Under the pieces are notes generated by a model that saw only the letters and a list, made by a program, of their open reading frames with translations, ran no database searches and was not told the origin of the DNA. DNA of 64,000 nt from Acidobacteriota bacterium (GTDB lineage: Bacteria > Acidobacteriota > Terriglobia > Acidiferrales > UBA7541), in contig QHYZ01000062.1 in the NCBI GenBank assembly GCA_003225295.1, forward strand, positions 1 through 64,000, given 5' to 3'. The position numbers and the translations under genes were made by a program. Below are positions 53,044 through 60,837 of this stretch, in pieces (position 1 is the stretch's first letter; each line of letters starts with the position of its first letter).

Positions 53044-54786
53044 TCAGCGGCTAGACAGGTGTTTCTCGTCGGTGAGGCGGATGCGGTTGGCGTGGTCATA
53101 GCTGGACATGTCGGAGAGGATGACCTTATCGCCGACTTGTAAGCCGTCGAGGACCTCGATCGTGTTTACGGACGAGCGCCCAAACTTCACCTCGACGCGC
53201 GCCGCTTCTTTGCCGTCATTAACAATCTTGAACAGAGAAACCGTGGAATTTGCAGTAGCGTGCACTGGGCGTCCGACGTAGAGAACGTTCTCAAGCTTTT
53301 CGATGTCAATGGTGGCATCGATTTCGAGACCTGCGCTGACCCCTGGGGGCACGGCATCCAGGGCAAGGTCCACGCTGCGCGTGTCGTTTGATGGGGACGG
53401 GCTAATGCCGCTGACATGCCCGTTCGCGAGGGGGCCCTTTCGTGTAGCTATTGCGGCGTTTTGGTTAGGCCGCACGTCGACCGTCATGAAGGCCGGGAGG
53501 GTCACTCGGCCGACTAAGTTCGTGGAACCTTCTGCACGAACGAGCCTTCCCAGGCCACGAACCTGCCGCAGCATCGGGCCTTTCTTTGTGGTGTCAACCC
53601 AAATGGTGGTTTGGTCTACCGTGGGTTCATCGACGTGTTGGCGTTTTGCAGAGTCACCGCTGACGCCGCCTCCGATTCCGCCGGTTACTCCACCCGAAGG
53701 TCCACCAGAAGGGGCACCGGGGCCGCCTGAAGGTGCGGACCTGACCCCGCCGGAGACGCCGGGGGCGACGATCCCACGTTGCGGAGGATATGGCCCGAAA
53801 TGGGGCGCGGCTTTGAGAGGGAAACTCCATACGGCAAAAATTATGGCCAGGGCGATACAGCACGAACTTGCGGTCAGTGAAGCAACGAGTCTTGTTCGGG
53901 ACATTCGAACCTCCTTTAGCATGAGAGTGACGCGCTCGACGAGCTGACGCTCGGCGAGAAAAGGCGGCGCAGGAATGGTTGCGAGGGATCGGCGGGCATT
54001 CGCAAATTCAAGCAGGGCTTCCAGATAGGGCTTGCGCGCGTTCGTGAGTCGCACGACCTCCAGATCAACGACTTGCTCGCGCGCGAGGCGGACACGCGCG
54101 ATGAGCCAGGCGATGGCGGGATGAAACCAGAGGGCGGCATCGATGGTTTCTTCGGCCAAGTGATGCGCCCAATCGTGGCGTCGGACATGGAGCAATTCAT
54201 GACAGGCAATCGCGGCTTGGGACTGCGCGTTCATGGCCAGGAACCGCTCGGGCAAGAGAATCACTGGCGCCGCGAGGCCGAAAGTGACGGGCGAATCTAC
54301 ATCGGTGGAAAGGCGAAACTCGGCGCGGGCCCTCAACTGAGCGCGCATTTGATCGAGAGCGGCGGCGGATTCAGCCGATAGCGAGTTCGGCGAAGAAGCC
54401 CGGCGAAATTGTCGAAGTTTCAGGAGTCCCAGTGCGAGGATTACAAACCTAGCGGCGATTCCGGCCAGAATTGCGACGCCGAGAATCTCGGCGATGATTG
54501 GGAAGCTGGAGAAATGCCAGTGGGTAACTGCCGGATTGGATGCTGGGATGGCACTGATGTTCCCCAGGCGAGGCGTGGAGGCAATCGAGCCACTGCTTTG
54601 CATCCGATGCCAGGGCTCCACAAATGGAAGCACCAGACTGAGGCCAAGAATTGCCCGCCAATACGCCAGTAGTACTCGGGGCTGACGAATTTGGAAAAGG
54701 CCCGGGAGAAATCCGGCGGCGAGGGCGAGCAGCGCTACTTGGGCGCTCCAAAACAGGAGGTTGGAAAACCACAAAGGCATATTCAT
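53044..54786 (-). CDS. BlaR1-type M56 metallopeptidase fused to efflux-adaptor-like domain
   Basis: The 580-residue protein begins with several membrane helices and a BlaR1/MecR1-type M56 peptidase domain with the zinc motif HELLH (residues about 196-200, CHELLHVRRHDW). A further helix near 305-325 leads to a Gly/Pro/Ser-rich linker (about 335-380). Instead of a penicillin-binding sensor, the C-terminus (about 395-580) resembles the periplasmic adaptor of MacA/HlyD efflux pumps: IWVDTTKKGPMLRQVRGLGRLVRAEG, then GLEIDATIDIEKLENVLYVGRPV and VEVKFGRSSVNTIEVLDGLQVGDKVILSD. Most of the adaptor's coiled-coil hairpin is missing. It lies 37 bases after blaI. I infer a signalling protease that inactivates BlaI when the adaptor-like domain senses an envelope signal. 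Confidence 0.9.
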   Translation of the reverse strand: MNMPLWFSNLLFWSAQVALLALAAGFLPGLFQIRQPRVLLAYWRAILGLSLVLPFVEPWHRMQSSGSIASTPRLGNISAIPASNPAVTHWHFSSFPIIAEILGVAILAGIAARFVILALGLLKLRQFRRASSPNSLSAESAAALDQMRAQLRARAEFRLSTDVDSPVTFGLAAPVILLPERFLAMNAQSQAAIACHELLHVRRHDWAHHLAEETIDAALWFHPAIAWLIARVRLAREQVVDLEVVRLTNARKPYLEALLEFANARRSLATIPAPPFLAERQLVERVTLMLKEVRMSRTRLVASLTASSCCIALAIIFAVWSFPLKAAPHFGPYPPQRGIVAPGVSGGVRSAPSGGPGAPSGGPSGGVTGGIGGGVSGDSAKRQHVDEPTVDQTTIWVDTTKKGPMLRQVRGLGRLVRAEGSTNLVGRVTLPAFMTVDVRPNQNAAIATRKGPLANGHVSGISPSPSNDTRSVDLALDAVPPGVSAGLEIDATIDIEKLENVLYVGRPVHATANSTVSLFKIVNDGKEAARVEVKFGRSSVNTIEVLDGLQVGDKVILSDMSSYDHANRIRLTDEKHLSSR

Positions 54787-54823
54787 TGGCAACTCCGGAC
54801 CCCTTTGACCACATCACGGACGC

Positions 54824-55198
54824 TCATTTTATTTCCTCGATCATGCGCACAATTCCTTGCAAATCTTTTTCGCGGATGTGACGCGCTTTGACGAGATGGA
54901 CGAGAAGCGGTTCAGCTGAGCCGTTGAAGACGCGATCGATGAACTCGCGGATCATACCGCCGATTACCTGGTTCTTCGGACGGGTGGGGCGGTAGAGGAA
55001 GGCGCGGTCCTGGCGGCGCTTCTTCAAATAGTCTTTGGTTTCGAGGATTTTCATCATCGTCATCACCGTCGTGTAGGCGATTTTGCGACGCTCCCGCAAG
55101 GCTTCATAAATATCGCGGACGGTGGCGCTCTCACGCTGCCAGACGAGTTTCATGATTTCGAGTTCCTGGGGGGTGAGCGTGGTGTGCTTTGGTCTCAT
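54824..55198 (-). CDS. blaI: BlaI/MecI family transcriptional repressor
   Basis: The 124-residue protein is a winged-helix repressor of the BlaI/MecI/CopY family (LTPQELEIMKLVWQRESATVRDIYEAL, IAYTTVMTMMKILETKDYL). BlaI proteins dimerise on operators and are cleaved by their partner BlaR protease on signal. The start at ATG 55198 is right behind a consensus promoter, which leaves a leader of only about 5 bases, so translation may be leaderless. The gene is co-transcribed with the fused protease. Targets probably include this operon itself and perhaps the divergent gene at 55532. Confidence 0.93.
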   Translation of the reverse strand: MRPKHTTLTPQELEIMKLVWQRESATVRDIYEALRERRKIAYTTVMTMMKILETKDYLKKRRQDRAFLYRPTRPKNQVIGGMIREFIDRVFNGSAEPLLVHLVKARHIREKDLQGIVRMIEEIK

Positions 55199-55531
55199 GG
55201 ATGAGAGTTTTATAGTACTAAGTAATTCGTATGTCAAGCGCAAAAAACACGTGACTCCGCTGGCCTCCGCCTCGGAGAAATCTGGAAACCACCCCGGCCT
55301 GGTGACCAGGGTAGTGCGAGCCATTCTCGTCTACGCACGACTGAACGGCCTCTTGAAGTGGGTCCCGTTCGAGGAGTCGTTTCCATCACTTCGTTCTCTA
55401 CGCGGATCGGCTGACAAAGACACATAACTTGGCAACCGAACTACACACAATTTTATTCCCGCCTCTTAGATGTCCCTGGATAGGGGAATTATCCGAGAGC
55501 ATGCGTGGTCTTACACGCTGAAGACAATAAA
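55199..55531. promoter_or_regulatory. Divergent intergenic region blaI / secreted protein
   Basis: It holds the blaI promoter (55210-55238) and, for the plus-strand gene at 55532, a weak candidate promoter TTGGCA (55429-55434), 17 bases, TTTATT (55452-55457). No gene is seen inside. Confidence 0.4.
55210..55238 (-). promoter_or_regulatory. blaI promoter with overlapping palindrome
   Basis: On the minus strand TTGACA (55238-55233), a 17-base spacer and TATAAA (55215-55210) form a near-consensus promoter. The palindrome TAGTACTA (55214-55221) overlaps the -10 box and is a plausible BlaI binding site. The transcript would start about 5 bases before the ATG. Confidence 0.7.
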
Positions 55532-56059
55532 ATGTTTCGAAATTCAAAACCTCGTCGAACAAGGAGATTTGATTTGATCTGGGCTCGATACTTGAAATTA
55601 TTTGCGAAGTTAGGCTTGTCTACTCTTGCGCTGGGCACATTGGCGACTGCCGGAAACGCGCAGAATGGGTACCAAGGGAAATTCACGCTGGCAGTTGAGA
55701 CTCACTGGGAGGGTGTCACCCTGCCGCCCGGCGATTACACTTTCGCTCTCCCATCCAACAGCGCTCCTTACAGACTATACATCTGGGGACAGGGAGTTGG
55801 TGCCATCATCACGGCGGCTACAGCCGATCAGGGAGTGGTTTCTGAACGCCCACAGTTTAACCTGGTGGACACCGCGGTGGGGTACACCGTCCAGACATTC
55901 GAGGTCCCGGAGCTAGGAGTGACCTTTAGCTACCTGACGCCCTCTCAAAAACACCCGGGACACCAGGAAGCCCGTCAAAAGACTGTGCCGCTGACCGCAC
56001 CTGCATCACCGGCCAGTGAAAACAAAACATCCATCGAAGTTCACTCTGCGGGTCGCTAA
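55532..56059 (+). CDS. Small secreted protein of unknown function
   Basis: The 175-residue protein (start ATG 55532) has a positively charged N-terminus and a signal peptide (KLFAKLGLSTLALGTLATAGNAQ). The mature chain is beta-rich (GKFTLAVETHWEGVTLPPGDYTFALPSNSAPYRLYIWGQG) with a low-complexity C-terminus (PLTAPASPASENKTS). I do not recognise its family, although similar short proteins are common beside TonB-related genes in Acidobacteriota. It precedes the TonB gene by 99 bases and may be in the same transcript. Confidence 0.75.
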   Translation: MFRNSKPRRTRRFDLIWARYLKLFAKLGLSTLALGTLATAGNAQNGYQGKFTLAVETHWEGVTLPPGDYTFALPSNSAPYRLYIWGQGVGAIITAATADQGVVSERPQFNLVDTAVGYTVQTFEVPELGVTFSYLTPSQKHPGHQEARQKTVPLTAPASPASENKTSIEVHSAGR

Positions 56060-56158
56060 GGAAAGCAGTCAAGCCAGGGTTACGCGAATCGAGATGGAGT
56101 CAGGCTCCATCCGGTATACGTGCGTTCAACAACGCTTGATATTGAAGAAGGAGAGAAA

Positions 56159-57055
56159 GTGATAGTTCCAAGGTTTCTGGTGCTCGTCGACGTCAAGTTG
56201 GCTGACATCGTGAGCGGTCAAGAAAGGTTGAAGGATGGGCCGATCGGAGGCACTCCGGCATTCGTTTGTGAGTCGGGGCCAGCTGGTCTTGCTCATGGTA
56301 AGGAGTTGTTCGCGGAGGCGATGCTGGAGAATAGTCCGACTAGACCACCGCGCCGCGCGGGTGATTTTGTTGTTTCTGCAACGGTACAACTCCTTCTTCT
56401 GGCAGTACTGCTTTTGCTTCCGCTTTACTTCAGCGAAGCGATCGATGTTCATCAGTTCAATAGGACGCTGCTCGCGGCACCTCCTCCCGCGCCTGCTCCA
56501 CCTCCGCCACCCGCGTCGGCACGGTCGGTGGCCCCGAAACGGAGGGCGTTATCCGCGGAAGGGAAGTTGGTGACGCCAAGAGTCATACCGAATCAGGTCG
56601 CGCGCCTCACCGAAGAACTGGGCGGAAACGATTTGGCGGCTGCCATTGTTCCAGGCGAGGGCGTTCCTGGTGGGGTTCCTGGAGGACAGCCTGGTGGCGT
56701 GATCGGCGGAGTCCTTTCGAGCATTGTCCCTACAGCGCCGATCGATTCGGCGCCGAAGGGTCCGATTCGCATCGGTAAGGGATATAAGGCACCGAGAGTT
56801 ATCTTTGGGCCAGACCCGGTCTATCCCCTCCTTGCCCGACAGGCTAGGGTCAACGGCGCGGTGGTGATCGATGCCGTGATCGACACGCAGGGAAATGTAG
56901 TGGAAATGCGGGCGGTGTCCGGAAACCCGCTCCTCGTAATGGCGGCAATGCAAGCCCTCCGCCAATGGAAGTACGAGCCGACCATCATCAGCGGCCAGGC
57001 TTTTCCCGTGCGATTGCTCGTGACCATTACGTTCGAATTGAAGGGCCACCCATAG
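56159..57055 (+). CDS. tonB: TonB family energy transducer
   Basis: The 298-residue protein starts at GTG 56159 with AAGGAG 5 bases upstream. After an unusual cytoplasmic N-terminus of about 70 residues comes one transmembrane helix (VVSATVQLLLLAVLLLLPLYF), a proline-rich stretch (APPPAPAPPPPPASA), a glycine-rich linker (GEGVPGGVPGGQPGGVIGG) and a TonB C-terminal domain (DPVYPLLARQARVNGAVVIDAVIDTQGNV... GNPLLVMAAMQALRQWKYEP). It passes energy from ExbBD to TonB-dependent receptors, several of which are in this window. No exbBD genes are adjacent. Its glycine-rich linker resembles the one in the nearby BlaR1 fusion. Confidence 0.92.
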   Translation: MIVPRFLVLVDVKLADIVSGQERLKDGPIGGTPAFVCESGPAGLAHGKELFAEAMLENSPTRPPRRAGDFVVSATVQLLLLAVLLLLPLYFSEAIDVHQFNRTLLAAPPPAPAPPPPPASARSVAPKRRALSAEGKLVTPRVIPNQVARLTEELGGNDLAAAIVPGEGVPGGVPGGQPGGVIGGVLSSIVPTAPIDSAPKGPIRIGKGYKAPRVIFGPDPVYPLLARQARVNGAVVIDAVIDTQGNVVEMRAVSGNPLLVMAAMQALRQWKYEPTIISGQAFPVRLLVTITFELKGHP

Positions 57056-57065
57056 TGGCAGAATC

Positions 57066-58343
57066 ATGAAAAAGAGAAATCTCTTCTTTCCTAGAATGGT
57101 TTGGATATTCAGCCTGTTCCTGGCATTGCTCCCCTTCTCGGTGAAGGCAGGGGAGATGAGATGGTTCTTTCGCTACGCAGCAATTTTCACTCGCGGAGTC
57201 GATTTCGGTGGATCAGCCCGGATTCTTCGGCTGCACTACGCCACAACAATCAATGCACAAAGCGCCAACGGCCGGCCAGTCGTAACCGGCAAGAAGGTTG
57301 TTTTGGCTTTAGCGGCTGCCAGCGAGCGGCCTGAGGCTCTGATCGATGCGAACAACAGCAAATGCTCGGGAGACAGCTCCCAGACAAGCACCTCCGAAGC
57401 CCAATTGCAAATGCATATCGCATCCGGCCACTCCGCAGCCAGCGGAGGGATTCCGCGCTCTCACTCGATCTCGGACGCCATTTCCGCGCCGATTTATTTT
57501 CAGCTCGCGGACAGTCTGATCTACATGCAGGCAAGCCTCAACGGCTCACAGCCTCTCTGGATGATGTTGGACACGGGTTCGAGTGTCACGGTCTTCGACG
57601 AGCCGGTATCGAAGACCCTGGGGATTCGGTTCCTTGGTGAAGGGAATGCTTATGGACCCGGGCAAGGGTCCGCCCAAAAGTTGGCATTCGCCAGCCACGC
57701 CACCATCAGTTTTGCTGGGGCAGAGCTCGGCGATCAAACTGTGGCGACGCTGCCTCTAGAGTGGTTCTCGCGTGAAGTGGGCCGAAGTACTGATGGATTC
57801 CTCGGCTCCAATGTATTCCGCAACTATGTTGTTGAAATCGATTACGCAAACCAAGTCCTTCATCTCCACGATCCGACAACCTACTCGTACTCCGGCTCGG
57901 GTCAGCGTTTGCCACTCCAGTTTATCTGGGACAACATACCGAGTGTTCGGGCGCAGGTAGTGGCGCAAGACGGGACAGCAATCACCGGTATCTTCTTGAT
58001 CGATTCCGGCGCGACGACCGCGCTTTGGCTCACGAAGGCCTTCAGCGAAGCACATCCAGAGTTTCTATCGGCACAGGAGACCATGGAAGTCCCCAATGTG
58101 GTTGCCGTGGGAGGCGAGCTCAGTGCCCGCCTTGGATGGGTGCCGGCTATTAGGTTCGGAGGATTCCTGGTCTCCATGCCACTCACGCAATTTTCCCAAA
58201 ATACTTCGGGCATTTTGGCCACGCCTGGCCTAGCAGGGATCATCGGGGCGCAACTGCTGCGGCGATTTACAGTCATCTTCGACTACCCGCACGGGGTGAT
58301 GATTCTCGAACCTAACGAGCACTTTGGCGACCCATCCGAGTAG
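57066..58343 (+). CDS. Secreted pepsin/retropepsin-like aspartyl protease
   Basis: The 425-residue protein has a signal peptide (MVWIFSLFLALLPFSVKA). It carries two aspartyl protease active-site motifs, DTGSS at 169-173 and DSGATT at 313-318, each followed by a hydrophobic strand, so both halves of the active site lie in one chain. Residues 30-140 are Ser/Ala-rich and low in predicted structure and may be a pro-region or linker. It follows the tonB gene by 10 bases and is probably co-transcribed. The substrate is not known; a link with envelope signalling through the BlaIR neighbours is speculative. Confidence 0.87.
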   Translation: MKKRNLFFPRMVWIFSLFLALLPFSVKAGEMRWFFRYAAIFTRGVDFGGSARILRLHYATTINAQSANGRPVVTGKKVVLALAAASERPEALIDANNSKCSGDSSQTSTSEAQLQMHIASGHSAASGGIPRSHSISDAISAPIYFQLADSLIYMQASLNGSQPLWMMLDTGSSVTVFDEPVSKTLGIRFLGEGNAYGPGQGSAQKLAFASHATISFAGAELGDQTVATLPLEWFSREVGRSTDGFLGSNVFRNYVVEIDYANQVLHLHDPTTYSYSGSGQRLPLQFIWDNIPSVRAQVVAQDGTAITGIFLIDSGATTALWLTKAFSEAHPEFLSAQETMEVPNVVAVGGELSARLGWVPAIRFGGFLVSMPLTQFSQNTSGILATPGLAGIIGAQLLRRFTVIFDYPHGVMILEPNEHFGDPSE

Positions 58344-58455
58344 GGAAAAAAGAAGCTTTGAGGAGCCGCACGCGGATCTAACTAACTAAGTTTCCGGCCA
58401 GATATCTGCCGGCCCTTGAACTGACCGCTGCATGCTAACTGAGGCGTGTTGACGT

Positions 58456-58734
58456 GTGATCCAGAGCTTTGGCTCGAGGGAAACAGACAAGCTTTTCCAC
58501 TATCATCACCGCAAGCGTTTCCGCGCCATCGAGCGCGTTGCCTTGCGGAAGTTGCTCCAACTCCACGCGGCGACAGAATTGCGGGTCTTGGCTTCGCCTC
58601 CGGGGAACCAATGGGAGGCGCTGCGAGGAGATCGGAAAGGGCAACACTCGATCCGAATCAGTGATCAATGGCGCATCTGCTTTGTCTGGCGCGATAGCCA
58701 TTGCTACGACGTGGAAATCGTCGACTATCACTAA
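58456..58734 (+). CDS. higB: HigB/RelE family toxin
   Basis: The 92-residue protein is a RelE-superfamily mRNA interferase of the HigB type (RKRFRAIERVALRKLLQLHAA, SPPGNQWEALRGDRKGQHSIRISDQWRICFVW, then YDVEIVDYH). The start is GTG 58456. It lies 14 bases before the antitoxin gene, in the toxin-first order of higBA. It cleaves mRNA on ribosomes when the antitoxin is lost. The pair stands alone without other mobile-element features. Confidence 0.93.
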   Translation: MIQSFGSRETDKLFHYHHRKRFRAIERVALRKLLQLHAATELRVLASPPGNQWEALRGDRKGQHSIRISDQWRICFVWRDSHCYDVEIVDYH

Positions 58735-58748
58735 GCAAGGAGCTAGAG

Positions 58749-59066
58749 ATGAACAAGACCGAAACGCTTATGCCTCCTGTGCATCCCGGTGAAATCCTGC
58801 GTGAAGATTTCATGAAGCCGCTTGGCTTGACAGTCAACAAGCTTGCGCTCGAACTGCATGTTCCCGCGACGCGCGTAGGGGAAATCGTGCATGAGCGCCG
58901 CCGGATCACTGCGGAGACTGCCCTGCGTCTGGCGCGATACTTCCATACGAACGCTGAGTTTTGGCTCAATCTTCAGAACTTCTACGATCTAGAAGTGTCC
59001 AGACGTTCGGGAAAGGTTTCCGAGATCGAGCGCCAAGTACATCCTCGACCATCACTGGCCTCCTGA
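58749..59066 (+). CDS. higA: HigA antitoxin, XRE-type DNA-binding protein
   Basis: The 105-residue protein starts at ATG 58749 (AAGGAG 6 bases upstream) and has the HigA pattern MPPVHPGEILREDFMKPLGLTVNKLALELHVPATRVGEIVHERRRI-like helix-turn-helix, then LARYFHTNAEFWLNLQNFYDL. It neutralises HigB and represses the operon. The conserved HPGEIL motif and the HTH core are complete, so the pair should be functional. Confidence 0.94.
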   Translation: MNKTETLMPPVHPGEILREDFMKPLGLTVNKLALELHVPATRVGEIVHERRRITAETALRLARYFHTNAEFWLNLQNFYDLEVSRRSGKVSEIERQVHPRPSLAS

Positions 59067-59267
59067 ACTCTCCTCAACGATTTCGCGGCGTGTTGGGTGC
59101 AGATCGAGTTGCCAGCTGGATTAACCTGTAATCGGAGCTTCGGGGGAGAGTTTGCCTGTAACACGCGCCCCACGGCCCGTCTGAGACCCTTTGCGGGCGG
59201 TAATAACCGGGGATAGAATGCCTTCAAATGCGCAAACGAGGTAGGACGCTGGTTCCCCACAAGTGAG

Positions 59268-60824
59268 ATGGTCTGCATGATGAATTTCTCGCGCAAAGTC
59301 CTCGACGCAACTAATCCACTGAAAAAGCAATTTCTTGTGGCCCTCATCGCTGAAGTTGGCGTGCTGCTGGGCATTTTTAGTGGGGTGGTCTGGGCGCAAA
59401 GTGCTTCCCTACCGCAGGGAGAGGCGAACATTGTGGAGGGCACGGTCCGCAGCTCGGCCGGCAAGCTGCTTAAGGGGGCATCTGTTCTGCTGGAGGAAAA
59501 GGAGCGGTCGAACTCTCTTGAGACGAAGACCAAGGCAGATGGGAGTTTTGTTTTTTCGGGAGTGCGCCCAGGAGTATATACGCTGAGGGCGAAAATATCG
59601 GGATGGTGCGAGGGCGTCTCGAATCCCTTGGTTCTAATCGCGGGAGACAAGAAGCGCGTAGATCTGGTCTTAGAATTGACAGCGGATCATCCTGGCGGTT
59701 CAGGCACACCCTCTTCTTCGGGCTCTGCGGCGGGAGCGATGGAATTTGAAGACAAGCCGAGCTTCACGGTTGCAGGAGTCACGGATTGGAATAATACGGG
59801 GATGCATGGGTCGGACGTGAATGCAAGAACTAGTGAAGCGCTGGCAAAGGAAACGGTGGCGCTCAAAAACGGAGGGTTGGTTGAAAAATCGACAGGGGAT
59901 ACCAAAGCCGGGGCGCCGTCACTGAACTACGGCGAATCTCAGGAAAGACTGCTTGCAGCTCGTGAGCAAGTGCGAACGATGCTGGCGAAGGCGGATACTG
60001 CCAACGGGCATCGGTTGATGGGCGAACTCAACGAACGATTGGGTGATCCACTGGAAGCGGTACGGGAATATGAGCGGGCGGCTCTGATGGATCCTAGCGA
60101 GCAGAATCACTTCGAGTGGGGCACGGAGTTGTTGCTTCACCGAGCGGATGGACCGGCGGTAGAAGTTTTCACCAAGGGATCTCACGCGCATCCGGACTCC
60201 GCGAGAATGCTGGCGGGGCTTGGCGCAGCGCTGTACGCCGAGGGCAAAAGGGCGGAGGCAGCGGGGCGGCTCTGCGAAGCTTCAGATTTGAAGCCCGCGG
60301 ATCCTGCGCCTTACGTTTTCCTGGGAAAAATGGAGAAGGCGGCGACCGGAGTGCTGGCGTGTGTGGAACAAAAGCTAGCACGATTTGCGCAGGAACAGCC
60401 TGGGAATGCTCTCGCAAATTATTATTACGGAGTGACGCTGTGGAAACGCGACCGGGGATCGGAGAAAAATGCCGCGGGCTTGCAGCAGGCTGAAGCGTTG
60501 CTCGAAAAAGCGGTGAACATTGATCCCCAACTTGGCGAGGCATATTTACAGCTTGGGATTTTGCATTCCGAGCGGGGCGATTTCGAGCAGGCCATTCGCG
60601 ATTACAAGAAGGCCATCGAAGTAAACCCCCAGCTCGGCGAAGCCCACTACCGTCTGGGTTCCGCCTACAAACGGATTGGCGAAGAATCGAAAGCACAGCA
60701 GGAATTTCGGGCGTACGAGAAGATTGAAAAAGCGCAAACCGCTGCAATCGAGAGCCGCAGGCGGGAACTTCGACAATTCCTGATTATTTTACAGGACCAG
60801 CCGGCAGCCCTTTCACCACCTTGA
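59268..60824 (+). CDS. Exported protein: carboxypeptidase-regulatory-like domain plus TPR
   Basis: The 518-residue protein starts at ATG 59268 or at ATG 59277/59280 (no decisive ribosome site). A signal peptide (FLVALIAEVGVLLGIFSGVVWAQ) leads to a carboxypeptidase-regulatory-like domain (residues about 45-140; IVEGTVRSSAGKLLKGASVLLEE... SGVRPGVYTLRAKISGW), a Ser/Thr-rich linker and TPR units in residues about 215-500 (for example QLGEAYLQLGILHSERGDFEQAI). It has the same architecture as the protein at 24605. It lies 13 bases from a convergent CRTAC1 gene, repeating the TPR-CRTAC1 pairing of the 2403/3922 locus. Confidence 0.87.
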   Translation: MVCMMNFSRKVLDATNPLKKQFLVALIAEVGVLLGIFSGVVWAQSASLPQGEANIVEGTVRSSAGKLLKGASVLLEEKERSNSLETKTKADGSFVFSGVRPGVYTLRAKISGWCEGVSNPLVLIAGDKKRVDLVLELTADHPGGSGTPSSSGSAAGAMEFEDKPSFTVAGVTDWNNTGMHGSDVNARTSEALAKETVALKNGGLVEKSTGDTKAGAPSLNYGESQERLLAAREQVRTMLAKADTANGHRLMGELNERLGDPLEAVREYERAALMDPSEQNHFEWGTELLLHRADGPAVEVFTKGSHAHPDSARMLAGLGAALYAEGKRAEAAGRLCEASDLKPADPAPYVFLGKMEKAATGVLACVEQKLARFAQEQPGNALANYYYGVTLWKRDRGSEKNAAGLQQAEALLEKAVNIDPQLGEAYLQLGILHSERGDFEQAIRDYKKAIEVNPQLGEAHYRLGSAYKRIGEESKAQQEFRAYEKIEKAQTAAIESRRRELRQFLIILQDQPAALSPP

Positions 60825-60837
60825 AAATCGGAATACT

